Shown here in pieces: positions 57,096 to 64,000 of a DNA stretch of 64,000 nt (positions are counted from its first letter, which is position 1; the number at the start of each line of letters is the position of its first letter). The position numbers were made by a program, and so were the translations under genes. This DNA is from Panopea generosa (lineage: Eukaryota > Mollusca > Bivalvia > Adapedonta > Hiatellidae), in contig CM055896.1 in assembly GCA_029582155.1 (NCBI GenBank), positions 31,761,109 to 31,825,108 of the forward strand, in the 5' to 3' direction. Below the pieces are notes generated by a model. That model saw only the letters and a list, made by a program, of their open reading frames with translations, searched no databases and was not told the origin of the DNA.

Positions 57096-59804
57096 TTTAT
57101 ACTTTTTTTCATCATATTGGGTGTAAACAGTAAACAATTTACCTTATTTCTGTTAAATGTCTTTCGTAAACAACTTAATACTTAATATCGATTATAATAC
57201 GTTAACCTCTGATCCTTATGTTTATATGACTTTTTTTAAGTCTATGTTTTGAATAAGATAATGATATAATTGATACTTAGTGTAAGATATTGTCATAATA
57301 CATGTAATTAATTGAATAATTTGCAATGTATTTTATATAATTATTCGTATTAAAGTGGTTTTTTGGGACAATAATGCTTCTTGACATCATAACTACATCA
57401 AAAATAGCATGCACAATCCTTCCATCTCTATTTTGGATGTATTTGTTATTTTGACTTAGTACCAAATTGAATATAACATCTAAATACTTCGAACAGAAAG
57501 CTGAAGAGAAATGGCTCGTAACTCTCATGCATATGGTATCAGATTGTTACGCATGTTGCTGTTGTATGAGAGATATATAATAATACGATGTTGCACACAA
57601 ATTCACTATTAAATACTTTGATTAATTTATAGTTTAAAAATGTGAAGATACATACTTTATTGCATTATATTATTAAGTGCTGATTTATTAAATAACATTA
57701 CGACAAGCACAATTGAATCAGTTGAACGTACGAAGATGAACAACGGCACAACGATACTCAGTGTGTTAACACTGATGTGGCTTGTAAACATTTAATATGT
57801 TTGATTATTATAACAAATAGATTAAACATTTATGTTTCTGTAATTGATCCTCCATTTACATATAAAATAAAGCAAAATCACTCATGTGTTAATTCACAAA
57901 CGCGCGCGTAAAGAAAACGTTCTTACTGCAATACGTATAGTTACATTGCATTGATGACACTAGGTAAATACACTTTTGCGAAAAGGCAATATTGATGAAT
58001 AGACTGAGAATGATCTTCAACAAATCTCAAGACGTTATTCTTATATGCACAATTGATTTATTATACATTTATAAGTTATATTAACTTTGTTTGAATAATA
58101 GCTCAGTGGACTTTGACTTTGACTTCCACTCCTCTGAGTCTCTCGCGGAATGAGCAGTCTGGCAAAATGAAACGTTTCACGTGAATAACTGATGATTTCC
58201 GCTGATGACATAATGAAGCAAGATGTTAGATGTTCGACTACAAGACAAAAAGCAGTATCAGCCAGATGATTCATGACCTGTGCTGGAAGACATTGCAAGA
58301 AGCCGCGTCCATTCGAAGCTTGATATAGATATCCCCTCATCTTTCTTCCAACCAACGTCCCTCAACACTGAATACCCTGGTCCCTTTCTGCATAGTTATC
58401 ATCTACCGGCACTCCTTTTTCCCCCGAACACTAGACTGCGGAACAGCCATCTAGAGCACATCGACACAGCCTACAGCCTAGAGGCTTTCGGGGGAGAACT
58501 GATCTAAGCACCGATCAAGAGCATCGTTTTTGTCGTTATTAAACCTGTACATATGCGCGCTTCGCATCTTGTATCATACACTAAATTGTACGACTATGCC
58601 TCAGTGTGCAATTTTGTACTGTAAAAGAAGAAGAACAAGTCAAAGCCACAGCACCATTAACTCCTTAGAAAATCTATGAATATTTATTAAAAGTTGGTAC
58701 TACTTCGATGATCAACCTGGTTCTTGTTTCGTATTATATGCGATAGTACTTTAACGGATACATTGCATAGACCGGAAAAAACCCTCAAACGATCGTGTTG
58801 TTCTGATTAATATAACAGTCCCTGGTCACACATATCCTCAAACGGATGATCCCCTCTTCTACGGTTTGTTGAATAGGTTTTGATCTTGTCATAAAATGAC
58901 ATTTAAAAAAGTACAAATCAATAATCGATTTCTGTTTTTTTAAATGAAAACAATTATAAAAAAAATACAAGGCGGTGTTTATATAATGTTTTTTAACCTG
59001 CTGTGCTTACCTTAGTAATTATGATAAATAATGAGTATTAATGGAAGTGAGCGACACTAGTAGTTCGACAGTGATGCGTCATTTTCAATGTTATGCTATT
59101 AGAAGTCTTTGCAGGTAAATGATTAACGACACAAACAAAACATTTAATAAAGGTTTGGTATACATGCTTGCTTTTGATTGAAAGGTCTATCTTAATACAC
59201 ATGTTTAGACTAATGGATTTTAGTGGTTACATTTGCATATGATGGAATACAAATGCATAAAAATGGAATAAAATGTACGTCAGTGAATTTAGATCAACTG
59301 ATTGATAAGACATGTGCGAGGCTTTATATAAAAAGGACAACGGCCACTAATGCGTAGATTATTATTCTAATTTGTAAATGGGACACGTGACAATGTTTAA
59401 ATCGATTGTTACTCTTGCTCACGCAATATAACCACATGTATCCGACACATCATATTTATATAAAGCCAGTTGCGTTCTTCAAATATACACCTGGAAAAAA
59501 AAGTCCCCCACCTCCCATAAATTTGACAATGAATGAGAACACAAGTGCCGTCATAAGATGACCGGAAAATTGAGCTAAGAAAGACACTGATGTGATATGT
59601 GGCGAGAACCCTCCAATAATTAGAAACATGCACATTTATCAGTTTAGTGTACCTTCTAATCATAATATCGAAGCACAAATGTTGTGGTTTTACCAAAAAT
59701 ATACAGTCATGTTTTAAGTATTGAGCTGTAGAGTTTAAAAGGCGTTTCCAAGTCGATATTTTTTTACTAAAAATGACGGATATTACCTCAACAAGACATA
59801 CTGT

Positions 59805-59910
59805 GACGCAATCTTCAATAACGTGAATAGCCTCCACGTACCCGGATGACAGCCTCAACCCTCCTCCTCAGGCCACCAGTAATCCTGGGGTAAACTTTGC
59901 CATTCTCGGT
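59805..59910 (-). pseudogene. C-terminal fragment of a Tc1/mariner-type transposase
   Basis: Minus strand, in a frame different from the longer chance frame here, encodes GLRRRVEAVIRVRGGYSRY followed by TGA. Tc1-like transposases characteristically end in (R/L)RRxxAVIxARGGHTRY. Only the last 20-30 residues are recognisable; no catalytic domain is present nearby. Confidence 0.5.
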
Positions 59911-62562
59911 GAAAGACTAGTGTTATGATGTTGTTTCTAATACCAAAACGATTTTAGAAATTGAAGTTGTGGTCCGGCTAAAATTGTGGGCAAATTCAGG
60001 GGGCGCTTAACATTTTCGTAGTATATATACAAACTGACGACCGTCTGGATTGTTTCTTCGTATATCATACCAACACAAGATGATGGAAATTAAACATTAG
60101 TTACAATTTTTGCCATATGTAACCAGGAATATGCGAAATACGACTGTTTTCTTTCAACCATTTACAAAAATTATATGTCCCTTTCATCAACACGTGTTTA
60201 GTGGTCTTAAAACATTCTTGTGTCATACAAGTATTGCAACTATTATTAGATATCATTAAACAAATACAAATGGTAATTCCTAGGGTTAATATCAAACTTA
60301 TAAAAACTGATCAATATAGAATACCTTTTACCCTTTCTGTCAATGATTAACACAAATGTGAATTCGAAGATGCATTTCTGTCATTACATAAATGACCAAA
60401 TCATGAGAGCATATGCATAATTTTTTCCGCAGGTGTTTCTTCTAAAGTCAGTGATCCCCATTTTCAGAATAAAGCATATATCAAAAGTTCCACCAGTAGT
60501 ATTGTATTGCAGTGTCCATTTAATATGATATACTAAATAAATCAAAAGTGACATACATTTAACCGAGCAATACGAAAATCACATGAACGTAAAAGTTCTT
60601 ATTTACAAATCATCATTATCAACTGACTGTTTTTCTAGCGGACCGTTTGTCATTTCTTATTTATGTCTGTGTTGAACTTATTGTAGACAATCTTATATTA
60701 TCAGTGTATTTATGCTGCCTTCGGTGCTCTGTCCGTTAAATGCTACCGCTCTTGTTCATTATATATTTAATTTCCTATTTTTACAATTGATGTGAAAACT
60801 GGTGTGTCCAGTTTTGTTAGGTTAGGAGCGCATATTGAATTTGTCAATGTTTGTTTGTAGTGGTTAAATACGTTTTAGTGATTTGCAATATGTCTATCTT
60901 TACTGTTTTTTTAAATACACCAGGTTTGTTTTTCTTTTCAAATACTCACTTAGATTAGACATACAAATATAATTTGATCATAAGTTAGACTCCCTAAGTG
61001 ACATAATTATTAGAAATAATTTTTCAAATCAAGAAAAACGAAATACGCTATACTATCTTAAAATGCTAGTGACACGTACATTTGGTGGAAATCGTGAGTA
61101 TAGAGATAGTATTTGAATGTGATATGGTAATACCGATACATTCAAATTAAGGATTAATTTTAGCGATCTAGCAACTCTGCTGGTATGATGTATTTGTTTC
61201 TGGTGATTTGTGTTTTCGCAACAGTAAAATTGTTCACGGAATTCGAAGTAACTGTATATTGACAACGTTTAGGTTTTGCAGATAAATAATGTGAGTGAAT
61301 ATATAACAAATCAATCATAAAAGGTAAGTATTGTATGATTTCTTTGCATACATCTTTACATGTGACATTACATTTATATAAGTATATATAACATATGTGT
61401 TGGTGACAAAGTAACGGTACGCAACTATCATACTACATCAAGCAACTGTACAATGTACCTGTACATTACATTTGTCTTTATTTTCCTTTTTTCCTATTAA
61501 TTATTTTCTCCATACACATTAATGAGGATCATTCGTATTTATTATTTTTATAACAAAATTCTGGTTCCCCGGTTTGCATATATGCTATTTCTCTTTCCTT
61601 AACGTACCAATAATCTTTAAACGTTCATAAATAGATTTGGCCTCTTTCCTGAAAGAGAAAAAAGGAACATATCATTCAATATCAAGAAATGTGATACATT
61701 TAGGTTAAGAAAAATGTAAGATATAATGAACGGTAGTTGGTTTTCAATGTTACAATAAATAGATGATGCGTCTTCAATGCATGAGCTTCAGGTATTCGAA
61801 GTTTTTGTCAGTTTACTTGCTATTTCTATCAGTTCATATTGATACTAACTCAAAATGATAAATATTTAGCATATTGTGTAAAACATCAGTTATGACAACA
61901 CTTATAAAATTATTTATTATCTGTTTAAATTGTATCGATACTCAATTCTAGTTGCATAGGTCACGTTTAACGATCAACGCCGACTAATGACTGCAGGTGA
62001 TAGTATTCATGTACCTGATTGGATTTTCTTTGCAATATGTTTTGTTTATAGTTGAGAATAATTAAACATACTAATGACATATATATAAGGGTATGGCGTT
62101 TACAAGAGGGTAGTTTGGGTACAGATACGACACACGTATGAGACCGGTGGTCGTCAGAGCAATAACAATACGATCAGATTATGTAAAAACAACATCAAAA
62201 AAGAGCGGTGAGGCACACTAGTTTTTAAAAAAACGAAGGTTAATGACCGAATGACAGTATTGTCTTAAGATAATCTGCCCGAACTTAGTTTGACGTATTT
62301 AAACTGTCAATTTTAGCCAAAATATTCTAGAGACGGGAATGAGCAAAAGTGGCCAGCAGGTTGTTGTTTAATGCTCTGAAAGTATATAAAAGGGAAACAA
62401 CACATGTGTCTGTTTAATACAAATGACTACTTAATAGAGGTTCCCGCTTATACACGTTTGACTTAATATAAAAATGGGCTACATGTTTTTTATACATATA
62501 ATGAAATATATGCTGTTCTCGAGATACTAGCAGAATATATAAAGGGCTTATCGTAATCATAA

Positions 62563-62619
62563 GTGCAATAAGGTACCAAGTGTGTATAAAATAAAAAGGC
62601 ACTTGGTACCTTTTTGCAC
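62563..62619. repeat. Inverted repeat / hairpin, 20-bp arms
   Basis: Left arm gtgcaataaggtaccaagtg (62563-62582) and right arm cacttggtacctttttgcac (62600-62619) pair with one or two mismatches around a 17-base loop. The inner 13 bases are perfect. Could be a hairpin RNA, a small MITE or chance. Confidence 0.7.
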
Positions 62620-64000
62620 CAATGGATCGATATAGAAGGCTTGCGTAATCTACTCTCGTGCATATTTTGATTATATTGAGCTTGACTACTTTTGCATTTA
62701 GCTCTCGATATATATTATTTTTAAACTGTACATTGAATATTATGTATTGTTAAAATAATCAAAACTTTGCAACAAACACTATTGAGCTAACTGACAACAT
62801 GTTTGTTTTCGTGAAGCTGCATGTTTAGTTACTCGCAACATTCGCAATTTCATAAGAACATATTTTCCACAAAAATTAATCTGAATAACTCTTAAGAATA
62901 CATTACAGAAACAGTCAATGACACTCTGTTTTTGTTTATTTTTACTTTACCAGTTCCATCACTTGTATTCAGTTATATTATGTATGTTTATATAATGCAT
63001 TTATTATTGTAATGATTCAAAAGAGCTGACTATTGCTATTATAAACGTAACTGTTTCTGTAACATGTCCCACTTTAAACATAACCAAACAACATTAATGC
63101 ATAGTTTAAAATACATTTATCTTTTCTTGTCAATACATCTAAAATTGTTTGATAAACATAATTCCTAATTGAACATATTATACAATAACCATTATGTGGT
63201 TAAAGTTTAGATGGCACATTTTGAGTTATCATCCAAATTTGGCCAACACAAGTCCTCTTGAGCTAACACAGTTTGTGATTTTTGCATCAAACGAATGGAT
63301 TTGCAAATTATTTTGTTTTATGATATTTTTTTCTTATATGTCTCCGATTGTAAATCAATTAATCAAACATATTTTTTATGTTTGACATAGAATGGTCATC
63401 ATCCATATCAAAGTTACTTCTTTATGTGTCTTTGTATAACTTATATTCCTACCATGTGTAGTTAAAATAAGTACACTATCCTTTTTGTGAAAATCTTCGA
63501 AAACGTTCTATTCGTTACAAAAGTATTTTATGGTTGAAATATAATGTTTTTAACATTTTGTCAAGTTTACTTTGGAACAGAGAATATTAAATCCAGAGAA
63601 AAATTATTAAAGAAATGTAAAAATATAAGAATTATAACATGTAGCATTAATCTTGTTTCCAAAATATAAGCAACATATTTTATGAAAAAGTTTTTTATCA
63701 AAAACACAAAACCGTTATGTTGGCTTAAATGCTCAAAAGAAAATATGTGTTATTTTACCATGTGTGTGCCTGTATGTGAGTGAAACTATTTTTATATTAC
63801 TTGAAAAATTGGGTGGTTGGGGTGTGGGACAAAACATATCAAACACTTAATTGTACAATTAAAGCTATTGACATATCCTGTCATACTTACCAAGTTATAT
63901 ATATAAAGGGAGGTAATTAAATTCACAATAAATTCACAATTTACGATTTTTGGGATATTTTCAGATGCTCATTCACAATGCATAATATATATGGAGATAA

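Larger units (their letters stand above)
56592..64000. other. Downstream flank, gene-poor
   Basis: About 7.4 kb without a convincing gene on either strand. ATTAAA at 56882-56887 and AATAAA at 57866-57871 are possible poly(A) signals but neither can be chosen. Holds a family 4 SINE at 56990-57095, a GC-richer unexplained block at about 58090-58620, a Tc1/mariner fragment at about 59800-59910 and an inverted repeat at 62563-62619. A 149-codon minus-strand frame at 59409-59858 is read out of phase across the Tc1 fragment and is not a gene. Confidence 0.55.

Noticed and set aside
59409..59858. 149-codon minus-strand gene
   Set aside because: It overlaps the Tc1-like tail in a different phase, has no domain and is typical of chance frames in AT-rich DNA.

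Overview
The window looks like AT-rich animal genomic DNA, most likely from a bivalve mollusc. That is an inference from the gene architecture (fucolectin-like and EGF-like exons spliced to a receptor tyrosine phosphatase), the many short tRNA-derived repeats, and the long AT-rich introns with GT/AG borders. No species can be named from sequence alone.

One large plus-strand gene dominates. I reconstruct 30 coding exons from 4989 to 56591. They splice in frame with compatible phases at every junction to a 4065-nt reading frame, or 1354 aa (1366 aa if an upstream in-frame acceptor of exon 2 is used). The protein is a receptor-type tyrosine phosphatase: signal peptide, one EGF-like module, two F5/8C (fucolectin-like) domains, six EGF-like modules, one membrane span, a juxtamembrane segment, a catalytically complete D1 phosphatase domain (WPD and [10 protein letters not shown] present), a degenerate D2 domain, and a C-terminal YANV tail. 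Each of the first 12 exons ends in phase 1, as expected for exon-shuffled modules. The gene shows repeated local duplication: a second signal-peptide exon with its upstream DNA (6548-6800), a duplicated pair of EGF exons, a 69-bp duplication of a splice acceptor plus exon start, and a dead copy of a D2 exon.

Layout: 1-1935 is a long degenerate ACT/CTA trinucleotide tract, followed by a CA-rich stretch to about 2210. The upstream flank runs to 4988. Exons 1-12 (ectodomain) lie between 4989 and 39088, exon 13 (membrane span) at 41485-41605, the cytoplasmic exons from 41992 to 56591, and a gene-poor flank from 56592 to 64000.

Introns hold many repeats: tRNA-derived SINEs (two with clear target-site duplications), an 86-bp minisatellite (14763-15725), a tandem repeat of about 170 bp (23440-24690), a pyrimidine-rich repeat of about 400 bp (27450-28850), a fold-back element (26217-26372), a PIF/Harbinger relic (about 40831-41165), a broken minus-strand element joining a Mutator-like transposase-like region, a YqaJ-type nuclease and a Tudor/chromo-like tail (32547-37367), and five copies of a 16-bp palindromic motif (45979-46373). 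A Tc1/mariner C-terminal fragment lies at about 59800-59910. No structural RNA gene, CRISPR array or second intact gene was found.
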